Assembly: GCA_902805855.1 (NCBI GenBank)
Contig: CADCUJ010000031.1
Span: 5,909-42,551, forward strand
DNA length: 36,643 nucleotides
Direction: 5' to 3'
From: an uncultured Nocardioidaceae bacterium
Lineage (GTDB): Bacteria; Actinomycetota; Actinomycetes; Propionibacteriales; Nocardioidaceae
Shown in pieces: positions 25,004-32,038 of the stretch (positions are counted from its first letter, which is position 1; each line of letters begins with the position of its first letter). The notes under the pieces are model-generated. The model saw nothing but the letters and a program-made list of their open reading frames with translations, had not been told where the DNA came from and ran no database searches. A program made the position numbers and the translations under genes.

Positions 25004-26097
25004 TCGCACGGTTCCTGGTGGCGGTCGCGCTGGCGCTTCTCGCGGCTGCGGGTGTTCCACCGTCGGCCACGGCGGCGGAGTCCGGGACCCCGACGCAGAC
25101 AGTCGTGACGCTGACCTTCGACGACGGTTGGCGGTCACAGCTGCCGGCCGCCGAGGCGATGGCGGCCCGCGGAATGGTGGGTACCTTCTTCATCGCCTCC
25201 GGCCAGGTCGGTTACCCGGCGTTCATGACGGTCAAGGAGCTGCGGGACCTGCAGAGCGCCGGTCATGAGATCGGCGGGCATACGCTGAGCCACCCGCGGC
25301 TGACCGAGATGCCGCTGGACAAGGCCCGCCACCAAGTGTGCAGCGACCGCACCGGCCTGCTGCAGCTGGGTCTGCAGGTGACGTCGTTCGCCTACCCGTA
25401 CGGCGACCACAACCGGGCGGTGCGAAGGCTCCCACAAGAGTGCGGCTACAACAGCGCCCGGCTGGGTTGGGGGCTCTACAGCGGCCGAGATCGCTGCAGC
25501 TTCTGCCTGACGGCGGAGAGCCTGCGCGTCTACGATCCCTGGTCGGTCCGCCCAGTGGCGCCGCACCTCTTCGTCGGGAAGCAGGCCCTTCCGCAGCTCA
25601 AGCGGGCAGTCCTGGACGCAGAGGTCAGAGGCGACTGGCTGCCCCTGGTCTTCCACCACGTGTGCGCTCCGAAGTGCAAGGACCCGGGGATCGCCCTGTC
25701 CGACCTCGAGAAGTTCCTCGACTGGCTGGGGGCCCGTGCACCCACCACGGTGGTGCGCTCGGTGGAACAGGTCGTCTCCGGCTCGGTGCAGCCTGCCGTC
25801 GGCCCTCCGCCCTGGCAGATCGGTGGGGTCTCCCTGCCGCCGCCTGACAAGGCGGAAAAGGCAGCCATGGCGGCCGCCCGCGGAGTCACCCCCAAGCAGA
25901 AGGCGGCGATCCTCGCCAACGCACGGGAGCGTCGACAGGAGCAGGCGCTGGCCCGAGACGCGGCGGCGAACACCGCCTTCACGATCCCGTCGATCGACAT
26001 CGGCCAGCTCGAGGTGATCGTGCTCTTCTGCGGGACCGCCGTGATCGGTGTCACGGTGTTCCGGCTCGGCACTCGAAGAAGGCGATACGAGTGGTGA
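25000..26097 (+). CDS. membrane-anchored polysaccharide deacetylase (CE4, NodB-like)
   Basis: A 365-residue extracellular deacetylase. Residues 1-26 are a signal peptide. The NodB domain shows motif 1 TFDDG (39-43) with the metal Asp, and motif 2 HTLSH (94-98) with the two metal histidines, then FAYPYGDHN. After a helical, Ala/Lys-rich stalk (about 285-325), residues 333-355 form a membrane helix followed by RRRRYEW, so the enzyme faces outward with its C-terminus inside. Substrates of this family are N-acetylated glycans such as chitin oligomers, poly-GlcNAc or peptidoglycan. Its overlaps with the dehydrogenase (GTGA) and the next synthase tie it to the same polymer. Several cysteines in the middle may be disulfide-bonded. 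Confidence 0.92.
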   Translation: MIARFLVAVALALLAAAGVPPSATAAESGTPTQTVVTLTFDDGWRSQLPAAEAMAARGMVGTFFIASGQVGYPAFMTVKELRDLQSAGHEIGGHTLSHPRLTEMPLDKARHQVCSDRTGLLQLGLQVTSFAYPYGDHNRAVRRLPQECGYNSARLGWGLYSGRDRCSFCLTAESLRVYDPWSVRPVAPHLFVGKQALPQLKRAVLDAEVRGDWLPLVFHHVCAPKCKDPGIALSDLEKFLDWLGARAPTTVVRSVEQVVSGSVQPAVGPPPWQIGGVSLPPPDKAEKAAMAAARGVTPKQKAAILANARERRQEQALARDAAANTAFTIPSIDIGQLEVIVLFCGTAVIGVTVFRLGTRRRRYEW

Positions 26098-27458
26098 GCA
26101 GCCGCACAGGCCGCAGTCGGCCGCTCTCAAGGCGGCAGCAGACGCTCACCGCGGTTCTTCTCACGACCTTCGTGCTCTACGTTCTCTGGGCGAACCTCCG
26201 CTGGTCGGTGCTCGAGGTGTGGCCACTCGTCGCCTTCTACGGTGGCGTTGCCCTGGTGGCGTTCGGGACGATGCTGGCGGGCACCCGTTGGCGCCGGTTC
26301 GCGCACCTGCCGCCCGCCACCGGCCGGATCATCGCCGTCGTCCCCACCTACAACGAGGCTCCGTCGAGCCTTCGGGAGACCATCCTGGGGCTGGCGGAAC
26401 AGACCATCCCCCCGGACGAGATCCATGTCGTCGACGACGGCTCACTGGAGCCGGTGGTGGCTTTCCACCACCCGCTGGTGCGGTGGCACCGCCAGGAGAA
26501 CCTCGGCAAGCGCCACGCCCAGGCCAACGCGCTACGCCGCTTCGATGCCAGTGAATGGGACTACGTGCTGACCGTCGACTCGGACTCGGTTCCGGACGAG
26601 GACGCGGTCGAGCACCTCTTGCGTGCGATGAGCGACTCGAGGGTGCAGGCCGCCACCGGCATGATCTTGATGCGCAACTGGCGGGACAACCTGCTCACCC
26701 GTCTGGTGGACATCAACGTGGTGATGACCTGCCTGACCTTCCGGATGGTCCGGTCCTGGCTGGGCGTGGTGTCGCCGACATCTGGGGCGCTGGCGCTCTA
26801 CCGTGCCGGGGTCGTCTACGACAACCTGGAGGACTACGTCCGGTCAGGCAACATCGGCGACGACAGGAGGCTGAGCTTCTACGCCCTGCTGCGGGGCCAG
26901 GTCGTGGGCGTCAGCGACGCGGTCGTCGAGACTCAGCTGCCCGCCACCTTCCGAGGTACCTTCAAGCAGCGGCTGCGGTGGAGCAAGTCGGCCTGGCTGG
27001 GCGTCCCGTTCGTAGCCCGGGACCTGCGCCCACTCGCGGTGCTGTTCTACATGTTCCCGCTCGTGTTCACCCTGATGTGGCCACTGGTGGTCGTGATGCT
27101 GGCCAGGGTGCAGTACCTCTATGACAAGCCGGCTCTGCTCTACGGCTTCCTCTACTGGGAGGTCGTGGCGATCGCGATGACCGGCATCTGCGCGGTCTAC
27201 CGCCCTGACTTCTCGGTGCGGGACAAGCTGTTGATGTGGGCCCTGGCTCCGCTCTACCCGCTGCTCGGGGCCCTGCTGCTCCGGCCAGCCGCCTTCTGGG
27301 CGCTGGCCAGGCTGAGGTCCCAGTCGTGGGACACCCGGGGGAGCGCTCCCGCCGCAGAGACAGGTGTCGCGCCGGTGGTACCCCTGTTCCCCACGCAGCG
27401 CACTCCTAGCGAGTTGGAGATGCCGGGCGTGGTCATCGAGCAGGAGACCACCGGCTGA
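26094..27458 (+). CDS. processive membrane glycosyltransferase 2 (hyaluronan/chitin-synthase-like)
   Basis: A 454-residue integral membrane GT2. Two N-terminal helices precede the GT-A domain: VVPTYNE, VVDDGS, TVDSDS (the DxD), SGALALYR, GDDRRLSFYAL and QRLRWSKS (QxxRW), the set that marks processive synthases of the HAS/NodC type. GDDR with LSFYALLRG is especially HAS-like. Three to four C-terminal helices follow and would form the export channel, then a cytoplasmic Pro/Thr tail. GTG 26094 gives a GTGA overlap with the deacetylase stop; GTG 26091 is an equal alternative. With a uronate-forming dehydrogenase and a deacetylase alongside, it probably makes a GlcNAc- or uronate-containing polymer. 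The actual repeat unit cannot be read. Confidence 0.9.
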   Translation: MSSRTGRSRPLSRRQQTLTAVLLTTFVLYVLWANLRWSVLEVWPLVAFYGGVALVAFGTMLAGTRWRRFAHLPPATGRIIAVVPTYNEAPSSLRETILGLAEQTIPPDEIHVVDDGSLEPVVAFHHPLVRWHRQENLGKRHAQANALRRFDASEWDYVLTVDSDSVPDEDAVEHLLRAMSDSRVQAATGMILMRNWRDNLLTRLVDINVVMTCLTFRMVRSWLGVVSPTSGALALYRAGVVYDNLEDYVRSGNIGDDRRLSFYALLRGQVVGVSDAVVETQLPATFRGTFKQRLRWSKSAWLGVPFVARDLRPLAVLFYMFPLVFTLMWPLVVVMLARVQYLYDKPALLYGFLYWEVVAIAMTGICAVYRPDFSVRDKLLMWALAPLYPLLGALLLRPAAFWALARLRSQSWDTRGSAPAAETGVAPVVPLFPTQRTPSELEMPGVVIEQETTG

Positions 27459-27559
27459 GCTGCCGCCCGGACTGACGGCTCGACCCGCAAACGCCCACTT
27501 TCAGATCCGCGAGATTGGCCGGCAGCGCTTTGGGGTAGACGGCGTTGCGGACATATCCC

Positions 27560-27589
27560 AGTGGGTGTGCGTCCTCATTGGTACGGTAT
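27560..27589 (+). promoter_or_regulatory. candidate promoter/operator motif before the LamG gene
   Basis: AGTGGG (27560-27565) and ACGGTAT (27583-27589) are 17 bases apart, followed by TTTA and GACATC. The same words in the same order precede the LPNTG peptide gene on the other strand (spacing 18). The 161-base gap 27459-27619 is less GC-rich than its surroundings and holds no gene. Which sigma factor or activator would read this is unknown. Confidence 0.35.
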
Positions 27590-27619
27590 GTCTGTTTACG
27601 ACATCCCGGAGAGTTCTCA

Positions 27620-28456
27620 ATGCGCCGTTCGTCCGCTGTCGGTCGCCTCGTACTGGTTCTGGCCGCCTTGTCCGTCATCCTGGCCGGGCAGGCCGCGGCC
27701 TCCTTCTCGGCGACCACTTCGGCGACCACTTCCTCGTCGGTCACGTCGCGCTACGAGCGAACGGTGCTGGCGGACCGGCCGGCGGCGTTCCTCCAGCGTG
27801 GCCGGGACATCACCGGCCGGGGCGGCAACGGGGTGTTCGTGGGCGCCTACCGGACGACGCACCTGCCCAACGGCGACCCCGCCGTCGCCTTCGCCGGCCG
27901 CGGGCAGTTCCTCCGGTTCGCCGACCGCCCGGCATTCCGCGTCACCAGCAGGGGGGTGCTCACCGTCGAGTACTGGATCCGGCCGGACACCTTGCAGTTC
28001 TCCGACGAGGAGGGCAGTGGGTACGTCTATCTACTGGGGAAGGGTGACCCGGGCCAACACGAGTGGTATGGCCGGATGTACTCACGGGTCAACGCGGAGT
28101 CACGGCCGAACCGGCTCAGTGGCTACGCCTTCAACTCCTCCGGCGGCCTTGGCGCTGGCAGCTACTTCCAGGACGCTGTCGTTCTCGGCCGGTGGATCCA
28201 CGTCGTGCTCGTGATCAACAGCGTGCACAAGAGCCGGCAGTACCCGATGGGGTACACGAAGATCTACAAGAACGGCGATCTGCGGGACAAGGACTCGCTG
28301 GCCGACTACGACATCCGGCCCAGGTCCGGAGACTCACCGCTGCGGATCGGGACCGGCTACCGGGACAGCTTCTTCGAAGGTGCGGTCGGAGACGTGGCGT
28401 TCTACAAGTACGAGCTTTCGGCCACCCGCGTGCGTACGCACGCGGACGCCATGTAG
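27620..28456 (+). CDS. secreted LamG/concanavalin-A-like domain protein
   Basis: A 278-residue exported protein. ATG 27620 is six bases after GGAGAG. Residues 1-27 are a signal peptide ending AAA, followed by a short Ser/Thr linker. The rest is one LamG/jellyroll (Laminin_G_3-type) domain: AVAFAGRGQFLRFADRP, LTVEYWIRPDTLQF, WIHVVLVINS, MGYTKIYKNGDL, RIGTGYRDSFFEGAVGDVAF. Such domains bind glycans or act as glycan-display modules; no catalytic residues are evident. There is no LPXTG or membrane tail. It follows the synthase by 161 bases with its own promoter-like motif, and ends 35 bases from the converging sortase gene. A glycan-binding role in this locus is inferred. Confidence 0.82.
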   Translation: MRRSSAVGRLVLVLAALSVILAGQAAASFSATTSATTSSSVTSRYERTVLADRPAAFLQRGRDITGRGGNGVFVGAYRTTHLPNGDPAVAFAGRGQFLRFADRPAFRVTSRGVLTVEYWIRPDTLQFSDEEGSGYVYLLGKGDPGQHEWYGRMYSRVNAESRPNRLSGYAFNSSGGLGAGSYFQDAVVLGRWIHVVLVINSVHKSRQYPMGYTKIYKNGDLRDKDSLADYDIRPRSGDSPLRIGTGYRDSFFEGAVGDVAFYKYELSATRVRTHADAM

Positions 28457-28491
28457 GTCGCACAGCGTTCCTCGCGACGCACCGAGTTCGG

Positions 28492-29214
28492 CTATTTCAT
28501 CTCGACACCAGCGAGGTGTGCGAAGGCGATCATCCTGTTGTCTGTGTGGAACAGCTCCGAGCAGGTCACCAGGGTCAGCAGCCGTTCGTGGCCGCGAGCG
28601 GGATTCAGGCCTCCCGGGTCTGGATTGGCGGGTCTGCGGTGTAGGACCCAGGTTTCCTGGAAGTCGACGATGAGGCCATTGGGGTCGGTGTCGAGCCGGT
28701 AGGTGTAGATCGCGCGCCGGCTCTCCACGATCACCTTGTCGCCGGGGCGAAGCTTCGGCATCTCACGCAGCGGCTCTCCGTTAGTGACGCGGTGGCCGGC
28801 GATCACGAAGTTTCCCCTGCTGCCCAGCTGCGCGGTGGCCGGGATGTGGCCGTAGCCTGCCGCCAGCTCCCGCTCGCGCACGCCCTCCAGCAGAGGGACT
28901 TCGTAGTCGTCGCCGAACCTCGGGACACGAACGAGCGCGTAGGCCTCGCCGAGCTGCGGCGCGGGAGTCGGTGCGGCCCGGGCAGGTCCGCGGTCGCTGC
29001 TGGTAGCGGGCTTCGGGTCGGCCGAGACGACCCGCGGCGTCGCGTCGGCGCTCCAGACGGCTGTCAGCTCGTCGGCCGTGCGCTCCTGTACCTGTCGGGA
29101 CACGTAGTTGGTCCCGTACAGCTGCCAGCCGAGGTATCCCAGGACACCTATGCTGCTCAACAGCAACGTCGTCCACAACGCCAGGCGGACCGACCGCTTC
29201 GGTTGGGTCAGCAT
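28492..29214 (-). CDS. sortase (class E-like)
   Basis: A 240-residue membrane-anchored transpeptidase. Residues 11-33 form an N-terminal helix, residues 60-90 a Pro/Ala-rich linker, and the sortase barrel follows. Catalytic residues are all present: His141 in VIAGHRVTNGEPL, Cys218 in LVTCSELFHTDNR and Arg227 in the same motif. The TCSELFHTDNR signature is typical of actinobacterial class E-type sortases, which usually prefer LAxTG substrates; the only sorting signal in this operon is LPNTG. ATG 29214 lies 13 bases after the GT2 stop; an upstream ATG at 29283 would add 23 residues overlapping that gene. The third gene of the minus-strand operon. Confidence 0.9.
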   Translation of the reverse strand: MLTQPKRSVRLALWTTLLLSSIGVLGYLGWQLYGTNYVSRQVQERTADELTAVWSADATPRVVSADPKPATSSDRGPARAAPTPAPQLGEAYALVRVPRFGDDYEVPLLEGVRERELAAGYGHIPATAQLGSRGNFVIAGHRVTNGEPLREMPKLRPGDKVIVESRRAIYTYRLDTDPNGLIVDFQETWVLHRRPANPDPGGLNPARGHERLLTLVTCSELFHTDNRMIAFAHLAGVEMK

Positions 29215-29227
29215 GGTCGTTCGCCGG

Positions 29228-30316
29228 TCAGGCCGCTGCGCGGACAGGTTCGGAGGTGTCTGCGCGTCCCTTCTCGTAGTCATGCATGCCCTGGGAGACA
29301 CCAAGGGGCACCAGGACGAGCTCGACGATCAAGGCCTTCCACGCGTAGGCGAAGTTGATCGCCTTGACGACGTAGAGCGCCGGTATGCACGCGATCACAT
29401 GAAGGACAGGTACTCGCCGCCGGATGGCGCCGTACAGCAATGGCGGCCCCAAGAGAGCGAACTCCGCACCGAAGAACCAGATCGCGGCGGTGGTCGGTGA
29501 CCAGTCGAACACGAAGAGGAACACGAGCGGCATCGCGTACCACAGCGGCACCGTCAGGATCTCCCAGACCGCGAGGAAGACCCACAGGGCCAGCAGACGC
29601 TTGCGCAACACGAGATCCTTGCTGTGGATCCGCACATTCTGGAAGAAGCCCGCCATCCAGCGCCACACCTGCTTGCGCAGGTAGGTGAAGTCCTCCGGGT
29701 CGGCGGCATACGCGACCGCCGAGCCCACGTAGACCGCACGCTTGCCCGCGATCTGTTGGCTCCACGTGTAGTCCATGTCCTCGACGATGGTCCGCTCCGG
29801 GAAACCGCCGAACTCCACCAGCGCCAGGCGGCGGAACGCCGAGTTGCATCCCGAGCACACCACCGGCGAGTTGGCCGCGTTCTGGATGGGCCGGTGCCAG
29901 TGGAAGCCGAACAGGTACTCGATCATCCGTCCCCGCTCGGGGGTGCTGCGAGAGTGCTTGGGCAGCACGCATCCAGCCGCGATCACAACCGCGGGGTCGT
30001 GGAACGGCTTCTTGATCCGCTCGACGTAGTCAGGCGCGAGCACCGTATCCGCATCGATTGCCAGGACCAGGTCGGTCTTGCAGTGCGGAAGCGCGAAGTT
30101 CTGCGCTCGAGCCTTGCTCCCGAGGTTGTGCGGCGGAGTCAGGACGGTGACGCCATGCGCCAACGCCACGTCCCGCGTTCGATCAGTCGAAGCGTCGTCA
30201 GCGACGATGATCTCGTCGAAGGGCACAGTCTGAGCCAGCAGTGACTCGAGAGTCTCAGAGATGCCGTCTTCTTCGTTGTACGCCGGGACGATCGCCGTGA
30301 CCGTCAGGGCGGTCAC
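29228..30316 (-). CDS. membrane glycosyltransferase family 2 (second, sortase-linked)
   Basis: A 362-residue GT2 with the GT-A domain first: VTAIVPAYNEEDGI, IVADDAST, AIDADT (DxD), CSGCNSAFRRLAL, VEDMDYTWSQQ and QVWRW (QxxRW), followed by three to four hydrophobic helices from about residue 235. The pattern is that of processive polysaccharide synthases, but it lacks the two N-terminal helices of the synthase at 26094. The start is GTG 30316, which overlaps the stop of the 39-residue LPNTG peptide gene as GTGA. The long open frame upstream to 30778 runs through the promoter region and is rejected. Its polymer or acceptor is unknown; co-translation with an LPXTG peptide and a sortase suggests that the product ends up at the cell wall. 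Confidence 0.88.
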   Translation of the reverse strand: MTALTVTAIVPAYNEEDGISETLESLLAQTVPFDEIIVADDASTDRTRDVALAHGVTVLTPPHNLGSKARAQNFALPHCKTDLVLAIDADTVLAPDYVERIKKPFHDPAVVIAAGCVLPKHSRSTPERGRMIEYLFGFHWHRPIQNAANSPVVCSGCNSAFRRLALVEFGGFPERTIVEDMDYTWSQQIAGKRAVYVGSAVAYAADPEDFTYLRKQVWRWMAGFFQNVRIHSKDLVLRKRLLALWVFLAVWEILTVPLWYAMPLVFLFVFDWSPTTAAIWFFGAEFALLGPPLLYGAIRRRVPVLHVIACIPALYVVKAINFAYAWKALIVELVLVPLGVSQGMHDYEKGRADTSEPVRAAA

Positions 30317-30432
30317 TGCTTCCAGTGCTCCCGCAGCAGAGCGGTGCCAGCGATGATCAGGCCGACCAGCGCCACCAAGAGGTAGATGGGCGTGCTGATG
30401 TTGAGCCCCGTGTTGGGAAGTGCGCCATACAT
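30313..30432 (-). CDS. 39-residue LPXTG micro-peptide (sorting signal only)
   Basis: ATG 30432 is preceded by a GGGGGA site seven bases upstream. The peptide reads MYGALPNTG at its N-terminus, then a ~22-residue hydrophobic helix and the basic tail LLREHWKQ. These are all three parts of a cell-wall sorting signal, with almost nothing in front. There is no signal peptide; the basic tail predicts N-out/C-in insertion, which would place LPNTG outside. TTG 30519 (68 residues) and TTG near 30459 (48 residues) are possible longer starts but have no ribosome-binding site. Its TGA overlaps the GT2 GTG. Sortase cleavage between T and G would leave an eight-residue peptide. It might be a substrate, a regulator or an assembly peptide. 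Confidence 0.7.
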   Translation of the reverse strand: MYGALPNTGLNISTPIYLLVALVGLIIAGTALLREHWKQ

Positions 30433-30455
30433 ACGATGTCCCCCATAAATGTTCA

Positions 30456-30486
30456 ATACCGTTATCTGAGCAAACGGTTCCCCACT
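30456..30486 (-). promoter_or_regulatory. candidate promoter/operator motif of the LPNTG-GT2-sortase operon
   Basis: On the minus strand AGTGGG (30486-30481) and ACGGTAT (30462-30456) are 18 bases apart, followed by TTTA and GACATC, the same words as before the LamG gene. An inverted repeat CCGTT/AACGG (30477-30473 with 30463-30459) overlaps it and could be an operator. GGAACC just inside the left element also resembles an ECF-sigma -35. Confidence 0.4.
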
Positions 30487-30638
30487 CGGAAGGGTGACTA
30501 CTGTGAGCCGGCCAGTCAAGGCAGTAGGGCACCGACAGCACGCGTCCGACGGTCCCGGCAGCGGCGTTGGGATCGCGCCGGAGTGCCCAGTTCCAGGCTG
30601 TTTCGGGCTCCAAGACGCTCGCTAAAACGGACCTAATC

Positions 30639-30653
30639 GTCCAATAGATGGAC
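30639..30653. other. gene-free stretch 30433-30785 with small inverted repeats
   Basis: The 353-base gap between the LPNTG peptide and the GH18 gene has no convincing ORF. It is less GC-rich than its surroundings. At 30639-30653 it contains a GTCCA/TGGAC inverted repeat with loop ATAGA that looks like a small operator. Confidence 0.35.
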
Positions 30654-30715
30654 AATCCTTCAGGGGTCAGTGCTCGACCGCCTCGACCGCACGGGACGTC
30701 ACCTTGGCTGCGAGA

Positions 30716-30783
30716 GACCGATGAACTTTTACCCTGTGGGAGCAAGGTGGCCCGGGTCGGGTCTCCTCCTCGGCTCATCGGTC
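30716..30783 (-). terminator. possible terminator stem after the GH18 gene
   Basis: Nine-base arms GACCGATGA (30716-30724) and TCATCGGTC (30775-30783) lie immediately 3' of the GH18 stop, enclosing 50 bases that can form an alternative GAGACC/GGTCTC pairing. There is no strong U-tract. Confidence 0.35.
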
Positions 30784-30785
30784 AG

Positions 30786-31934
30786 CTAGCGATCGAGCTC
30801 TGTGCGGACCGCGCGCCACATGCGCGGATCCTCGCCTCCGAGACGCCAGAAGAAGATGCCCCGCAGCCCGTAGCTGCGCACCACGCGCGCCCGCTTGACC
30901 AGCGCCCCACTGTCCTCGTACCACACGTGGTGCCTGGTGCCGCTCTGCTGGAACGAGTAACGGGCCGATCGAGTGGCGCGGTCGAAGACACGACTCGCCC
31001 CCACCTGGTTGCGCAGCGTTTCGATCGAGCGCCATTCCAGGTCCTCCACCGGTGACTTGTCACCGGCCCAGTGGTAGCCGTACGTGGGTGCCCCGAGCAT
31101 GATCTTGTCAGCAGGGATCTGGGTGACCGCGAACTCGGCCTGCTCCTTCCACCACCACAGCGGCGACTGTGAGCCATGTCCGTTGTCAGGCCAGTAGTCG
31201 TAGAGCATGATGTGGACCTCATCGGCGACCGCTCCGATGGCCTTCCAGTTCTGGATGTGGTGGCGAGGCTGGTTTCCAGGTTCCGACAGCTTCGGTTGCA
31301 CGGTGACCGAGAGCTTCTTGCCTGCCGTGTGTAGCGCAACGGCAAGCTCTCGCACGAAGAGGCTGAACACGGCACGGTCCTCAGAACGCGTCCCGTGTTC
31401 GTAGTCGACGTCGATCCCGACGTATCCCTTGTCGACGGCCAGGCGCACCAAGGCTCGCACGTGGGCCGCTCGCAGTGACGCGTCGTTGAGAAGCTTGCTC
31501 ACGGTGTCCCAGCGCCACTGGCCCTTGCCGTAGTAGTTGGCGACTACTCCCCACACTGCGGTCCCGGCCTCGTTGGCCTCGTCGACGAACAAGGTGTCCT
31601 CGACCGTCACCCCTGGCTGCTGCAAGGACAGGCTGCCGTCGGCGGCATCTGAGGGCCGCCACCATGAGGGCGAGATCTCGTCGATGAACTGGCCGTGCTG
31701 GCGGTAGGACGCCTTGCCCTGGGCGGCGGCCGTGTAGGACAGGTACGCCATCATCTTCGGGCGCGACACGGGTTCGGCCGCTGCCTCTTCCAGTGCAGCG
31801 TCGGAGATCGTCGTCGTGCCGATGGTGACCAGCGCCCCTACCAGCAGCGAGAGGAGAAGAGCTCGACCGCACGTGCGGCTTCGCGACAGACCAGACAAGC
31901 GGACCACTCCTCCTATGCCACTCATAACGGGCAT
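30786..31934 (-). CDS. secreted glycoside hydrolase family 18 (YaaH/chitinase-like)
   Basis: A 382-residue exported hydrolase. After a signal peptide (about residues 20-46) comes a GH18 barrel: PKMMAYLSYTAAAQ, a mid GYVGIDVDYEHG with the DxDxE catalytic motif (acid Glu179), VTVQPKLSEPG, EVHIMLYDYWPDNG, IMLGAPTYGYHW and a terminal GIFFWRLGGEDP. The set resembles the YaaH/SpoVID-associated GH18 group more than classical chitinases, and substrates with GlcNAc linkages are expected. ATG 31934 follows AGGA; TTG 31898, ten bases after a perfect AGGAGG, is a real alternative that would leave a compact signal peptide. Next to GlcNAc-type synthases and a deacetylase, it may trim or release the polymer. 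Confidence 0.87.
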   Translation of the reverse strand: MPVMSGIGGVVRLSGLSRSRTCGRALLLSLLVGALVTIGTTTISDAALEEAAAEPVSRPKMMAYLSYTAAAQGKASYRQHGQFIDEISPSWWRPSDAADGSLSLQQPGVTVEDTLFVDEANEAGTAVWGVVANYYGKGQWRWDTVSKLLNDASLRAAHVRALVRLAVDKGYVGIDVDYEHGTRSEDRAVFSLFVRELAVALHTAGKKLSVTVQPKLSEPGNQPRHHIQNWKAIGAVADEVHIMLYDYWPDNGHGSQSPLWWWKEQAEFAVTQIPADKIMLGAPTYGYHWAGDKSPVEDLEWRSIETLRNQVGASRVFDRATRSARYSFQQSGTRHHVWYEDSGALVKRARVVRSYGLRGIFFWRLGGEDPRMWRAVRTELDR

Positions 31935-32038
31935 ATCGATCCTACGATGCGAAGGGGGTCCCCAGGACCGGAAAGAGCTGATTGCGGGTAGTGGTCCGGC
32001 TGGAGGGGCGAGGGCGAGCACCGGTTACGGTGCGTGAC

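Noticed and set aside
23651-25138. 495-codon minus-strand open frame opposite the nucleotide-sugar dehydrogenase
   Set aside because: No recognisable motif, skewed residue use, and complete overlap with a gene showing all catalytic motifs.
30317-30778. N-terminal extension of the sortase-linked GT2 to 516 residues
   Set aside because: The extension translates the promoter region and the LPNTG gene in another frame and resembles no GT2. The GTG 30316 start gives the normal family N-terminus.
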